64,000 bases of DNA from Liolophura sinensis (GCF_032854445.1 NC_088300.1:4590001-4654000), one strand, 5' to 3'. Counted from the stretch's first letter, positions 12,007 to 23,948 are shown. Notes: generated from the letters alone by a model not told the origin. A program made the numbers and translations.

Positions 12007-13279
12007 AATGCTGAGTCCCGTTCAAGAAAGGTGAAATTATTTTTGAAGTTGGTATGAACTGCCCTAAGACGTAAAAATTAAAAACATGATATCACAGCAG
12101 ATTTCTAAAAATGTATTCTGCATCACTACATAGATGTATAGCCGTAAAATGTAAATAAGAAATAATGTTTGCGTCAGAGTAGTCTAACGGTAGTTCTACA
12201 TCAAATCAATGTGGAAGAGTTTATATTTTAGGTTGAAGGCAAAGGCTAAATATAACGGACGTGCTTCACAACTAGGATAGAATAATTAAAAGAATACGTT
12301 TGTTTCTCGAAAACAATTCCAACTATAAAAAATATAGCACTATAAAATAAAACATCTGCAGGGTGGCTTTCATATTGTCCTGCTTTCAGCTAAGACGCTG
12401 TTATCAGGGTAGGCTTCGGTGAGACAGGCAGGGTGTCAAACAGCGACCACACTGACACTGAGCCGGTGAGGTCGTTCGTTGCTGGCAACAAGAGTTCGGG
12501 CAGGTCAAAAGTCTTCCCAAACTCTGTCTGACAAAGCTAAAGGAGCTGGAAACCTCTGGCATCAGCAAAACGACAACAAAAGTGGGGAGTTCAAATGTTT
12601 AAATATAATTAAAGTTTGAATTACGTACGAAAAAAAAAATAATTGAAACACACAAAATTAGGTTAACAATAGTTTAATACTGAATTTTATTTGGTTTACT
12701 TGTGTAAATGCTTTGCAGTCGTGTTGTATTCTGTATCAGATTCATAAGCACTGGGTAACGAATGTTGAAATAATGGAACACTTCAATTCACATTTTCAAT
12801 TCAATGTTAATTTCTCAACACATGTTGATAAATAACAAAACAATAACAGCATCATAGATATGTGTTTATGCTTATTGTAAGTAAGCAAATAAATATATTA
12901 TAATTTATATGTTCAAGGTATCATGAGGATAAATATGATTTGCGTTTGTAGTATTGTGAAATACAATGGATGACTATCACAATTTAAATTTGTAATGACA
13001 CAATCTGTACAAAGTTGTATGTACATTAAACCAGCCCCGTGCACATGTTTCACTCAGTGCGCCGTACCAGAATTGTTACCTAAAATATATGCGTCACACT
13101 CATGCATAAAGGTCACATGATGTACCAAATTTGAAGATCTGGGTCAACGGCAATATATTGGCAGCAGTCAGACAACATGAGTAAACGGACTGAACATTGT
13201 AAAAAAAAAAAACAACAGTTTAACACGGATAAACATCCAACAGATTGGGAGTTGAAAAGGACGATCTGCAGCCAGTCTG
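12007..13279. other. Intron sequence downstream of the recombinase fragment
   Basis: AT-rich, with several poly-A runs. No coding segment was recognised. It may include non-coding parts of the element carrying the recombinase fragment. Confidence 0.4.
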
Positions 13280-13870
13280 TTATCCAGAGGATGTGAAGTT
13301 GATGTGAACTCTGCTGTTATTTATTGTTGCATTGTTGAACAACCCTCCAAAACACTGAGGCGTGACTGAAAACTGGGATTTTGCCATTTGGATGGTATTG
13401 CTACTGTTACATGTAACATTACAGTCAACAGCACCGGGCATTTGCACTGGGAGTGGCGTGACTGACATGGGAGTATTTTCAACGGCTTTTTCACTTTCAG
13501 CATTTTCTGATAACACACTTGAAGCATGCAGGATACTGCTGATTTCACAGCGTTCTGAAACGGACAGTTTGAAGACATAACTCCGTACAATGGATTCATT
13601 GCGGTGGCCTGTCACAGACATAACGTCTATCACAGAAACCCCGGCATCAGCAAGAACTATGGCTGTCGTAGCCCGGACGCAGTGATTCGTGTACCGGCGG
13701 CTAAGTTTTGCATCGTGGGAAATATCAGACATCATGGATCCGATCGTTTTGTGAATCATTGGTTGACTGCCATACCATGGCTTGTGATCAACTGGGATGT
13801 TTAGGAGAGGACGCTGAAAGACAGACTCGCAGGAAGAATTATCAGGTCCGTATGTAAACGTTTGCTCCAA
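13280..13870 (-). pseudogene. Tyrosine-recombinase C-terminal fragment (Crypton / KIAA1958-like)
   Basis: A 196-codon open frame contains the C-terminal catalytic signature of tyrosine recombinases: the H-x-x-R box in YTNHCVRATTAIVL (about residues 60-74), a second conserved His in VTGHRNES and the following nucleophile Tyr in IVRSY. This arrangement is typical of the eukaryotic DUF3504 / Crypton-derived group. The first catalytic Arg and the N-terminal half are missing, and the frame opens with TTG rather than ATG, so I read it as a truncated relic. About 100 residues of Ser/Asn-rich tail follow the Tyr. It could alternatively be one exon of a domesticated gene nested in the intron. Confidence 0.7.
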
Positions 13871-14267
13871 CAGAAAAAATCGCCATTTTGTTTCTTTGTT
13901 TATATTTGTCGTCTGCTTTATTCAATGTAAACAACAACCTCTATCCACCCACAGAAATACAATAGACCTGTCCAGAAGTCAAACGCTTCTGTCTCGTGAT
14001 GGGGGGTATCTAGCGACTCATATAACGTGCACTTGGCACAGAGCCAAGCAGTGCGTTGTATGTAATAAAAAGGAATCGAAGGGTAATAGAATAAGGGATA
14101 ATCCTGTTGGTGCTGTCATGCAAAGGGTGAAGCGATGAGGATTTAGGGTAACATCACCAGCTTCAGAAACGAGACCTTGCTCGACAAAAATCAAAACTGT
14201 CCACAGCCCTCAAATTACCAGATCTTTACTACTGTCACGTTATGTTATTAAAAAAAGACTGGTTTAC
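13871..14267. other. Flank of the recombinase fragment
   Basis: No gene was recognised. A plus-strand frame of 80 codons here has no known domain. Confidence 0.4.
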
Positions 14268-14498
14268 CTCTGGTTTTGCCTGGTGTGGGCAGTGTAAAGG
14301 GAATGAGGGGTTCCCTTGTGGCAGACCGCCGGCCACTCAAGCAGGCACGAGCACAGTCGCTCTGGGTGAGAAAGTTGTTTTGATTGCCACCACATCCTCC
14401 ATAATCAAAGGGAAAGCAGTCGCCCTCCAGGTAGTGGTAATACCATCTCCGGACAAATGCCCGACAATCACCTGGATCAGCATCCATTCCACACTCCT
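14268..14498 (-). CDS. Kunitz domain exon D24, canonical inhibitor-like loop
   Basis: This is a 77-codon exon (acceptor TGTATTATAG, donor AGAG before GTAAAC). The loop is Cys-Arg-Ala-Phe, with Arg P1 and Ala P1', the classical arrangement of active trypsin-type Kunitz inhibitors, and the core keeps YGGC and GNQNNF. This is one of the two domains (with D29) I would most expect to inhibit a trypsin-like protease. The linker contains PFTLPTPGK. Confidence 0.94.
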
Positions 14499-14519
14499 CT
14501 ATAATACAAGTAATAAAAC

Positions 14520-15190
14520 ATTGAAATCAGGTTCATTTGTGAGCTTATAGTTGTCTGTTGCAAATTTTCGTCCAAATATTCCAGCCCCCTTGTCCAGAGT
14601 GACTCGTTTCTTGGTTTGGTTTTATTCTATACTCAAGATTTTGGGTGGAGCTAAATGAGAAGGAGCAAGCCATGGACTTTAACAGCACAAGTTTTTAGTC
14701 CCACCACTGACCATGTTTGAACTCTGGTTCTTACTGATAAACAAAATGGAACAGTTCACTTAATTCAGGATGAAACCCAAGTGTTCACAGCAAACTGCTG
14801 ACCTGACAAACATCTTGACTTAAAAGCTGTAGTCAAAAGATGCATTATCTTGATATTTCAAACAGCCTACATTCCCAGACAAGGGCCTGATATGCGCAGT
14901 AAGCAAGTCAGCATTGAAATCATCCGAGCCAACATCAACTTGAAAACATGCAGGAGCCAACAAATTACATTCCAAGGTAGACCACATGTCCTGGACTATA
15001 TATTCATGGCAGGCTTAATAGTGTCTCCACTCGGATTTAGTTCTTTAGTCATTATTCATATGAAAAACATGTACACATATTCAAGACAAATCAGAGATGA
15101 TAGTTTTTATCTTAATCTTACAACAAAATGGTTATTAAGTTGAAAATCTCACAATGATGTACTAGCTAACCATGGGTACTACATTGTATT
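14520..15190. other. Intron between D23 and D24, nothing recognised
   Basis: No splice-bounded coding segment and no clear repeat was seen. Confidence 0.45.
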
Positions 15191-15290
15191 ACATTGGCGT
15201 TTCATTCACATGACGCGGCCACATTATGGTGGGAGGAAACCAGGCAGAGTTCAGGGGAAACCCAGGACCTTCCGCAAGTTTGTGATGCAT
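15191..15290 (-). repeat. SINE fragment, tRNA-derived family
   Basis: It contains ttatggtgggaggaaacc, ggggaaaccc and gaccttccgcaagtttg in the same order as the long SINE copies, but lacks both ends. Confidence 0.6.
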
Positions 15291-15329
15291 TGAAATGACG
15301 TCAGTGAAAGACCTGTACAAAATTCTTAC

Positions 15330-15641
15330 CTCCTCCATAAGTAACTGGTGGCTGCCATGTGGGTTGAACATATGGTCGCCTGGTGGTATAATACGGTCGT
15401 CTTGTTCGTGGCACATATGGTCTCCTAGTTAGTGGCACGTATGGTCTAGCGGTTGGTTGAACCTGCACACGCCGACCATCAACACATGTCCTTCGACACT
15501 CCTCTTCACTCCTGAACTGGTTCCCACCATCAGTGCAACCTCTGTAGCGGAACTTGAAACAGCGCGCTGAGGTGGGTTCGTAGTACCAGCGGACCCTTTC
15601 CCTACCACAACGACGGTCATCTCGTGGCAGGCGGCAAACAT
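15330..15641 (-). CDS. Kunitz domain exon D23 with RRPYVP repeat linker
   Basis: This is a 104-codon exon read between acceptor TTGACATGCAG and donor GGAG before GTAAGAATT. The frame has no internal ATG start, so simple ORF searches miss it. All six cysteines are present. P1 is Gly, P1' Arg, and the glycine motif is YRGC (first Gly to Arg). The long linker has four imperfect copies of an RRPY(V/Y) unit, Pro, Tyr and Arg rich, like a flexible or transglutaminase/oxidase-prone spacer (inference). Confidence 0.92.
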
Positions 15642-15799
15642 CTGCATGTCAAGAGTCAAGTTTTTAGCTGAATGTACAAGCATTGTAATGTAAGAGTAAA
15701 ACTAAGAAAATCAAGATGACATTTTCCACCACAATTTAACAGTACAGATCACTTTATATAATGTCTGGAACACATTTAATACAGTCATTAAAATATGTA

Positions 15800-15868
15800 T
15801 GCTTCCTCCCACCATGGCATGGTGTAAGTGAAATATTCTTGAGCATGGCACAAAACACCAATCAAATA
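15800..15868 (+). repeat. SINE fragment, opposite orientation
   Basis: It reads cttcctcccacc, then ggtgtaagtgaaatattctt and aaacaccaatca, the reverse complement of the tail region of the other SINE copies. Confidence 0.6.
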
Positions 15869-16070
15869 TATAAAATATGTAATTTATTGATTTTTTTTTT
15901 CATAAATTTTCATCACCATTCCATACAAACACTTCCAACAACAGGTCATTATCAGCAGCATGAAATAGCAATCGTCGAATAATAAAAATAACTAAAAAAA
16001 TTTTTGTGATAATTACTGAAGAACAGTATAGTGCTGTACAAGACCAGAAACATGTTTCTGTAACACTGAC

Positions 16071-16283
16071 CATCAGTAGGCCTTGGGGTGTTGTGTCTGC
16101 CTGGGGTGATTCGTCTTGAGCGCTCACACGTCCTGCGACACTCTGTTTCATCTGAGAATACATTCCCGTCATCTCGACATCCTCCGTGCCAGAACTGCTC
16201 ACAGCGACCCGTTTCAGAGTTGTACCTGTACCTGTTCTGCCATTCCTTACACTTCCTTGGGTCTGCAGGCTGATCACACACAT
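16071..16283 (-). CDS. Kunitz domain exon D22 (near-copy of D25)
   Basis: This is a 71-codon exon (acceptor CTTGCTGTAG, donor GATG before GTCAGTG). From the first to the last Cys the protein differs from D25 at a single residue (Ser for Ala), and long DNA stretches are identical. The linkers diverge after the last Cys. The loop is Cys-Lys-Glu-Trp with HGGC: basic P1 but acidic P1' and bulky P2'. D23 and D24 lie between the two copies. Confidence 0.93.
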
Positions 16284-18221
16284 CTACAGCAAGAAAAATT
16301 CTATTAAATCCATATGATTTCCAATACACTGGTAAAACTGTTCGTCAGAATGAATGCTATTACTGAAGTGAAATGAAAAAAATAAAAAAAAAAGACAATT
16401 TATTGACTACCATATTTCAGGTATAGTTTATTTCATTATTTTGTGTATCCCAAAGATTCCTTGTGTCTGGTTGTGATTCTTGGTAACTGGGCACAGTTGG
16501 TGGCAGTGGGGTAGAGGGAGTGTGTTCACTGGACTGTACATACATGCATCAAAATGAATAAACACGCTCAAGCTTCACCAAGCAACAAGTACCATTTCTA
16601 TACATATCTACACCCAAAAGTGCTTTCACATACGGTCTGCATGAACAGGTCATACCAAAACACGCCGATTGAAGCTAGACAGTGGAGCGGTGATAAACAG
16701 GCCTACACTGACAAGCAAGCCAGTCTTGCACAACATGACCAATTGACAATTGTGTTTAGTTTAAATTAAATAAATACCCATATGCGTTTTAGAAGCTAAT
16801 TTTCATCACTGCTCTGACTTATAGAGATTAGCTTCAGCTTTACAGGTTTGGTCTTGTTGGGGTAAGAAAACCTGTTTTCATTTAATTTGTTTCCCTCAGA
16901 ACTGATCACACCTTTATCAGTGTAGGCCCTGATGATCCAGCAATAGCACTGATTATGTGGAAATTTGGGGGGAGGAGGTGCCAAACTACATGTATAATCG
17001 ATTGAGTACCGGTACTCAGATATGAACGACTGAGTTCTGTTGATATGGTTACTCTCAACCTTTCACACTGGTCTGGGAAATTTCAACATCATTCGGGAGG
17101 CCCGTCAATCAAAGCTGAGGCCTGATCCGCCCACATGATGTTTTGGCAATTGTTTTTAATTCTTCTCGTTGTACTAGGAAATGGATTACGTGCGTAGTGT
17201 AAAAAACTGAAATGCATGACTTTATCATGGCTTTACTGAAATGGATAAGTAACAAAGTCATAAGCACTTTCAATAAAATGTACATGCATTTCACTGGGCA
17301 CGTGGCTGTATGTATACTTATAGACCCGCGTCTGCTAGTCTAGACTTGGTGGGAGATTTCACAATCATGATGACTATTCCAAGGGGCAGGTAAGTGAAAA
17401 TAAATTCACCTAATTGGTCAGTGTTTAAATCGGTGAGCTGTCTGTTACCTGTAGACATTTATGCGCAAGAGAGTTCTCAGTCCAGTGCAAGGCAATTGGC
17501 TGTCACAACAATGCGAAAAGGAGGTTAGAACACATGGTACTTGTAGTTTCGGAAACTTTGTTGTGGTGTGCTTTCTGTGTTTAACAGAAATTACCTGATT
17601 TGGTAAGGCGGGAAAACAGAATTCTTCTGAAATGGGAGGAGAGAATCAATTTCAAGGACATAACATGTGGGTGAGCCGTGGCAAACATCGCTGCCATTTT
17701 ATGGGAACTTGATTGATACTATCATTGGCGACCTTCACATAGCCTGAAAAATTAAGTATTCGCCCATTTAATTGAGGCTTGCAAGTGCAGCCTGCAAATT
17801 TAGCCTGTCAACCTGAGAAGAAATATGTCAGGTTGTCTGTTTAGTGTGGACATGCTTAGAGACATTTTTGGAATTAACAGCTTTGTTGCAATTGTCACTT
17901 GATAAATGTACTTTCTTCATTTTATTTCACAAGTAAAAACAAAGGTGCGACTGTTTGGGAAATCCTCAAGCCTCTCTGTCAAGTACTCAGACTGTGCGAA
18001 AGAAACACAGGGGAGAGATTTTAGATCACTTACAGCAAATCATTTCCCGTGTCAAAAATGAAAATTGTCAACAACTGACAGACCCAGCTTTGAGAAAAAT
18101 GGCTTCTTACGGTATTCACAGTTAAGCCGAAAAAAAAGTCATGCTTAAATGAAACAATTGCTGAAACTTTTAACTTTTTTGAGCCTCAAAGAAATACTAG
18201 TAAAATAAATCAAAAAATTTC
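16284..18221. other. Intron between D21 and D22, left part
   Basis: About 1.9 kb with no recognised exon, RNA gene or repeat family. GC content is somewhat higher around 17300-17700 than in neighbouring introns. Confidence 0.45.
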
Positions 18222-18859
18222 TTTGGGCATGTTCCTTCCATGGTTCCGTATGCCACACAGTTTAACATTTTTGGGACGTTCCATCCACGGTTCCGTATGC
18301 CACACAATTTAACATTGTTTGGCATATTCCTTCCATGGTTCCGTATGCCACACAGTTTGGCATGTTCCTTCTGTGGTTCCGCATGCCACACAGTTTAACA
18401 TTGTTTGGCATGTTCGTTCCATGGTTCCATATGCCACACAGTTTGGCATGTTCCTTCCATGGTTCCGTATGCCACACAGTTTGGCATGTTCCTTCTGTGG
18501 TTCCGCATGCCACACAGTTTAACATTGTTTGGCATATTCCTTCCATGGTTCCGTATGCCACACAGTTTGGCATGTTCCTTCCATGGTTCCATATGCCACA
18601 CAGTTTGGCATGTTCGTTCCATGGTTCCATATGCCACACAGTTTGGCATATTCCTTCCATGGTTCTGTATGCCACACAGTTTGGCATGTTCCTTCTGTGG
18701 TTCCATATGCCACACAGTTTGGCATGTTCCTTCCATGGTTCCGTATGCCACACAGTTTAACATTTTTGGGACGTTCCATCCACGGTTCCGTATGCCACAC
18801 AATTTAACATTGTTTGGCATGTTCGTTCCATGGTTCCATATGCCACACAGTTTAACATT
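18222..18859. repeat. 38-bp minisatellite with inserted-spacer variants, about 16 copies
   Basis: The unit is of the form tttggcatgttccttccatg followed by gttccgtatgccacacag. Some units carry an extra 10 bp (tttaacattg), giving a longer variant that recurs at intervals. Each unit contains the palindrome ccatgg and a gcca...tggc inverted pair, so single strands could fold. Frames of 140-200 codons on both strands are by-products. Confidence 0.95.
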
Positions 18860-19001
18860 TATCATTTTTTACAACTGGTACTACAAAAATACATCATGTA
18901 TATTCATTAACACATGTTCAACATATAAGAATCGGAAGAACAAGAGAAGACAAGCATATATCTTAACTAAATTAGTCACAATATTCAGGATGTCTCCATA
19001 C

Positions 19002-19199
19002 TTGCTGATGGTGTGGGACGTCTGACGAGTCCATTTGGGTCGCAGCGTAAGATACACTCCTCCTCCGTGTCAAAGTTGTTCTCATTACCATCACATCCCC
19101 CGTATGTGAACTCCAGGCAGCTGCCATACGCTGCGTCGTAATACCACTGAGAGAAGCTACCGTAACATGGGCCAACCTTCTTGGGCAACCGACAGATAT
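19002..19199 (-). CDS. Kunitz domain exon D21
   Basis: This is a 66-codon exon (acceptor TTCAAATTTCCAG, donor GCAA before GTATGG). The core is conventional (LPKKVGPC, YGGC, GNENNF). The loop is Cys-Tyr-Gly-Ser: Tyr at P1 with Gly at P1' would suit chymotrypsin-like proteases, making this one of the more inhibitor-like domains. The linker is only about 14 residues. Confidence 0.93.
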
Positions 19200-20962
19200 C
19201 TGGAAATTTGAACAAATACAATTCAGTGTTTTTGCATGTCTCCATAGATGTTGATGAACACGATAAAAAAAAACATAAACAAACAATTGCTGAAACCATG
19301 GAAACAGTAACAACAAAGCATTATTTGATGCAAAAACACTGACTTTTCCTACATTTTCAGTTTCAAAAAGCAACATTATTATCATCATGAAAATAAGAAT
19401 CATTCTATCTCTTAAATATTTCACAAAGTATACCATGTGGAATGATAGCCATACAAGCCACATGCAAATTTAATACATCTGCAAACAGAAATTAATTAAA
19501 GAGTGTAGAACTTGATACAGTGTATTGCCAAAAGCTGCATTTAAGTTAGAATGGCTGGTGAATCACATAGTTTGCAGTCTGCACAATGTAAGCAACAAGC
19601 TGTCAGCTTCAGGTTATCCACCCATATATGCACCTACCACAGCTAGACAAATCTTATCATATCTCTCTAAGGAAACTGAACTCTCTTTTGAACCTAGTAG
19701 ACAGAACAACTTGTTTAAGCAAAAACAGGCATGTACTGGCACTGACAACTTCTCCTTAGAGGGCTTTTTACACATAACAACTTTTACTTTATGAATTGTG
19801 GAAATATCGACGGAATACCTGTCTATGTACATTAATATTGAATTATGTATGAAAACATGCATATTGAGGCCTGCATGTAGATGTAAATATAGTGGTATGT
19901 AAATCTATACTGATCCAAACATGTACACATTTATAACATGAATAGAAGCAGATATGCTCGTCCTCAATAAGTCATGCTTAAATGAACAACTGTAATTTAT
20001 ACATTTCAACTAAAGACCACATGCATCACAAAATCAATACACACACATGTGCATACAGAAAGTATCTAACTAAACCTTTAATTAATTATAAAACATTAAT
20101 CAGATAGCATGATAGGATATACAAATACATTTTCACATGATAAGCTGTGATTAATGTAAATGCAACTCACATTCAAATGTTTAATTTAAACAGAGCATAA
20201 CTTTAATGTCCTTCTGGTATGGGTGCCAACCAAAAATCTAAATTGTAAGAGCATGAAGAGGATTAAGACAGAAACATATATAAGAAAATCCATGTATACC
20301 GATACATGTAAAAAAGGGGACAAATCTCATTTAATGACTATGTCATATTAAACCAGTCAGGCATATTTTTTCACAATGTTATGTATAAGCAATGCATGTG
20401 TACAGGGATCATGATGCTTTATTGGATTAATTACATGGAAAAGGTGAATGAAAATAAACATATATTTTATACTCTCACCACAAAGAGAAACATTCTACAC
20501 ACTTGTTAAGCATTAATATACAGTGGTGGGGAACATGACAAATTACAGATGACATGAGACAGTGTAACAATGAATGGCTAATATAAGCCATTACATGTAA
20601 GAATGAATGGATGATTAAGGTTTAATGCAACATCGGCACTATGTGTAAAAGCTAAAGACTGAAATAAGACAAGTATTAATACCGACTGAACAAAACCACT
20701 ACAAGATGAGTGAGAATAAGAAACAGAAAAAAAGATTACAGGGAGTGAGATAAAAAATTATATTCAAGCTTATTGTACAGGATAATAAGAAAAAAATGTA
20801 ACAATTTATTTAGAAAACCCTTCAAAGAACATTTAAACCCTTCACCAAGATAAAGCCTGAAACACATCACACAGCATGCGTAGCACCCGCTAAAGCAAAG
20901 CCCATTGGGGGAAGTGTTAGAAAGAGCTACAGGCCAGGACACACAGCTGTACACTGACAGAC
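19200..20962. other. Intron between D20 and D21, nothing recognised
   Basis: About 1.8 kb of AT-rich sequence. A short stretch near 20600-20650 (aaggtttaatgcaacatcgg) resembles the second repeat family seen at 46506 and 54471. No exon was found. Confidence 0.45.
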
Positions 20963-21211
20963 CTCTGTCTGGGCCGGGTGCCTGTGTGTGAGGTTCATAC
21001 GTCCAAACACGGTGTCGGGTGGGATTCGATGTCACGTAGCCAGTTCGTCCTGCACAGGTGGATTCACACTCCTGGAAAGTGTGAAACTTATTGTCACTGC
21101 GAGAACAGCCACAGTAGAGGAATCTTTCACAGCGGTGTTCTTCAGCGTTGTAATACCACTGGCTTTCACACTGGCCACAAATACGTACGTCTTTGTCTTG
21201 AAGGCAGATGT
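20963..21211 (-). CDS. Kunitz domain exon D20 with two extra cysteines
   Basis: This is an 83-codon exon (acceptor TTTTCATATAG, donor AGAG before GTCTGTC). Besides the six standard cysteines it has one at P2' (Cys-Gly-Gln-Cys, BPTI position 17) and one replacing the first Gly of the glycine motif (YCGC, position 36). In the Kunitz fold these positions belong to two adjacent loops, so a fourth disulfide clamping the reactive loop is plausible (inference). The linker is about 30 residues of mixed composition. Confidence 0.92.
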
Positions 21212-21695
21212 CTATATGAAAATCAAAGGATCGAAGGTCTACATAGCATTTGCAGCAGCAAGAACAGCAAAGAATAGCCCAGGAAAAACAAGTGAAAAGA
21301 GAATATTGCAATGTATATTTAAGAACCCATGTAATGTTTTGCAAATTAGCAGCAATGGACAACTTTCGCACAAAGCATGATGGATGGTTGAAAACAAATG
21401 CAGGAGTGGCAACTCAATATGAACACTTTCATGTGGATGGCATGATATGTCACACATGAATGTCATTATCAATGTGTACACCTTAAATTATAAGCAGGCC
21501 ATGTAAAATGGATGCTAGGCTAAAAAGCTTATGTTTTAAAGAAAATACCAAAACCTTATATTAATATACTGTGAGCCCCAGTCTGGTTGCTACATTTGAG
21601 CAAAACAAAAACACCGTTTTTCTGAAACAATAATGAACACTTGTATTCACTTTGAATGTCCTATTAATGGCTACATTTAGATATTACAATCTCAC

Positions 21696-21905
21696 CCCCG
21701 GAGTTTGTCCAGGGCCTTCTAGTCACTGGGTTGGGAAACTGCGTAAGACAGGTTCTTTGACATTCATATCTGGACACAAACTGATTCCCATCAGAGCCAC
21801 AGCCTCCGTCCTGGTACTGCTCACAGCGGCCTGTGTCGCGATTGTAATACCAACGGGTTCTCCTCATGCCACAGTAGCGAGTGTTTCTATCTGCCAGGCA
21901 CCGGT
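21696..21905 (-). CDS. Kunitz domain exon D19
   Basis: This is a 70-codon exon (acceptor GTGTTGTCCCAG, donor GGGG before GTGAGA). The loop is Cys-Gly-Met-Arg, with Gly P1 and no Trp. The glycine motif DGGC and the core SRYEC group it with D18. The linker is short and ends in a Ser-Gly-Gly stretch. Confidence 0.93.
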
Positions 21906-23171
21906 CTGGGACAACACAAACCCTTCCTGTCATTTCCTACTCATACTCATTTCTACAGAACTCCAATCATGTTAGCAATTTATCTATATGACACACGTAG
22001 TTTTGATAAAATCTGCTTGTATATACCAGTAATATCTATGCAAGACTGAAGAAATGAAAATAAGTACATCTAAATGTACACATGATTTAACAGGACTATC
22101 ATTTAACAAACAGTAAAACATATGCCAACAACCAGGTGATTATTAAACTGTAGGAAATGAGTATAGCGTAAGCTAGGTTATCACAGACAGCCAAACATCA
22201 TGGCATTTTAAACATACACGTACAAAACCAGTCACTTATGGATTCTGAGATGTATTCCATTCTAGATTCTGACTAGATACAATCACAACCAAGGTATTTG
22301 TGGTAAGTTAATATGTTAGACACTAAATATGCTTACAAACGACTGCTATGTTATAATTAGTGGTGGGTTTATACAGATACATAACATAAATACATCCATC
22401 CATCACTATTCCATCACTTGTCACACCAGTACTACTTTGCTAAACAGACAAATAAACCATGTAAACAATACAAAATCTCAAGTGTAATATGGGCGCTAAA
22501 ATTTCACACAGCTACATACAAATAATGTTGTTTTTGTCAACAATTTTAAACGATTTCTACCCTAGAAAATATACAATTTCTCGTGCAAATTTGTAAAGAG
22601 GTCAAATAATTCAAATTTGCATTATTTAGACAACTGTTTAAAAGCAAATCCACACATCATGACCTAAATTAACACTTAAACCTTCAAGCATGCCTCATTC
22701 ATACGCAAATAAATATGAAACAGTACATATGTGAATGTATGTATCCCACTTTCCAAGCCTCCAAATGTATAATCATATCCACAATTACACAAGCAGAATG
22801 TGTCAGCCACACAGGTACATACACATGTGAGTTACCAATACCATAATGCCTGTAAACCACTGTTAATAAAAGATCAGTTTACCATCCAGACTTATAAACC
22901 CTGCAGATTCCCACTGAACCTGTTACTGCACTAGTGCCTTCTAAGACTAATTATACTCCTAATTCATATTAAATAAGCAAATCCGGTTAAACAATCCGTA
23001 GCACAATTAACTATGAATTTCTGACCTGAACAACAACAGCTCGCTAATTTCCTGTTACAGCATATCATTTGAAGTTACTAGGCATCCACCCAAATATGAC
23101 TATATATTCATTCAGTATAGAAAGATATAAGTCACATCCACTGTGGTTTTATAATGAAGAAAAGCGCCCAC
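21906..23171. other. Intron between D18 and D19, nothing recognised
   Basis: About 1.3 kb of AT-rich sequence with no coding or repeat signal on either strand. Confidence 0.5.
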
Positions 23172-23408
23172 CATCATTCCTGTGTCTGGTGGGGACGTAA
23201 GGTCGTGGGGTCACAGGGTAAATCGGCTGGGGTCTCCTTTCTCTTCCCTCACAACTTCTCTGGCAGTCATATCGCGAGGTGAAGACATTGCCCCCAGAGT
23301 CACAGCCACCGTCTTGGAAGTCCTCACATCTTCCTGTCCGTCGGTTATAAAACCAACGTGTTCTCCACGTTCTACAGTACCTCGTGTCTTTCTCCATCAG
23401 ACAACGGT
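23172..23408 (-). CDS. Kunitz domain exon D18
   Basis: This is a 79-codon exon (acceptor TAATTCATAG, donor GATG before GTGGGC). P1 is Arg, P1' Thr and P2' Trp, so it has the Trp loop but with a basic P1. The glycine motif is DGGC, as in D19, and the following RY(D/E)CQR segment is also shared with D19; the two are probably sister domains. The linker is Pro/Arg rich with PVTPRPYVP. Confidence 0.93.
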
Positions 23409-23711
23409 CTATGAATTACAAATATTAGCCCTAATTTTAGAACAGAATTAGGCCTTGGGATAGACGGAGAAGAGAACACACTACTATAGTATTTCAAACA
23501 TGTTAAAAACATCAAGTGCCATAACAAATCATCCTTTCTTATGCCTAATATTTGCCTTTGTCATAAATGGCATTTTAAGGCAAAATTAAATTTGGTCATT
23601 TGCTTATATTAAATTTTATACTCAGCTATCAGTAACCTATGAGAACGAAATAACACCAAACTGATAAACACTGCATCTCCATTAACATGATCAATCTTCC
23701 AGTAAAATAAT

Positions 23712-23713
<2 letters not shown>

Positions 23714-23757
<44 letters not shown>
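23714..23757. repeat. (AT)n microsatellite
   Basis: About 22 uninterrupted AT dinucleotides. The run reads as Ile-Tyr repeats in short minus-strand frames, which are spurious. Confidence 0.97.
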
Positions 23758-23759
<2 letters not shown>

Positions 23760-23948
23760 TCTAAAAGTAAGATTTCTCTGATGTGGAGAAACGATAGAAT
23801 AAAACACAAAGATATCTATATCATGTACACAAACACTACTATACACACGTATGTATATTAAGTTACATCTTGTAGTCAATGTAAAAATACATAACAACAA
23901 TCCTTTGTTCATGTGAACCTTACAGAATTCTGATGCATGCAAACAGAA

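Noticed and set aside
15429-15683. 84-codon minus-strand frame over D23
   Set aside because: It is the wrong frame; the Kunitz cysteines and the splice borders fit the other frame, which lacks an internal ATG start.
18222-18859. CRISPR-like array
   Set aside because: Units are head-to-tail with no unique spacers, in a clearly eukaryotic gene; it is a minisatellite.
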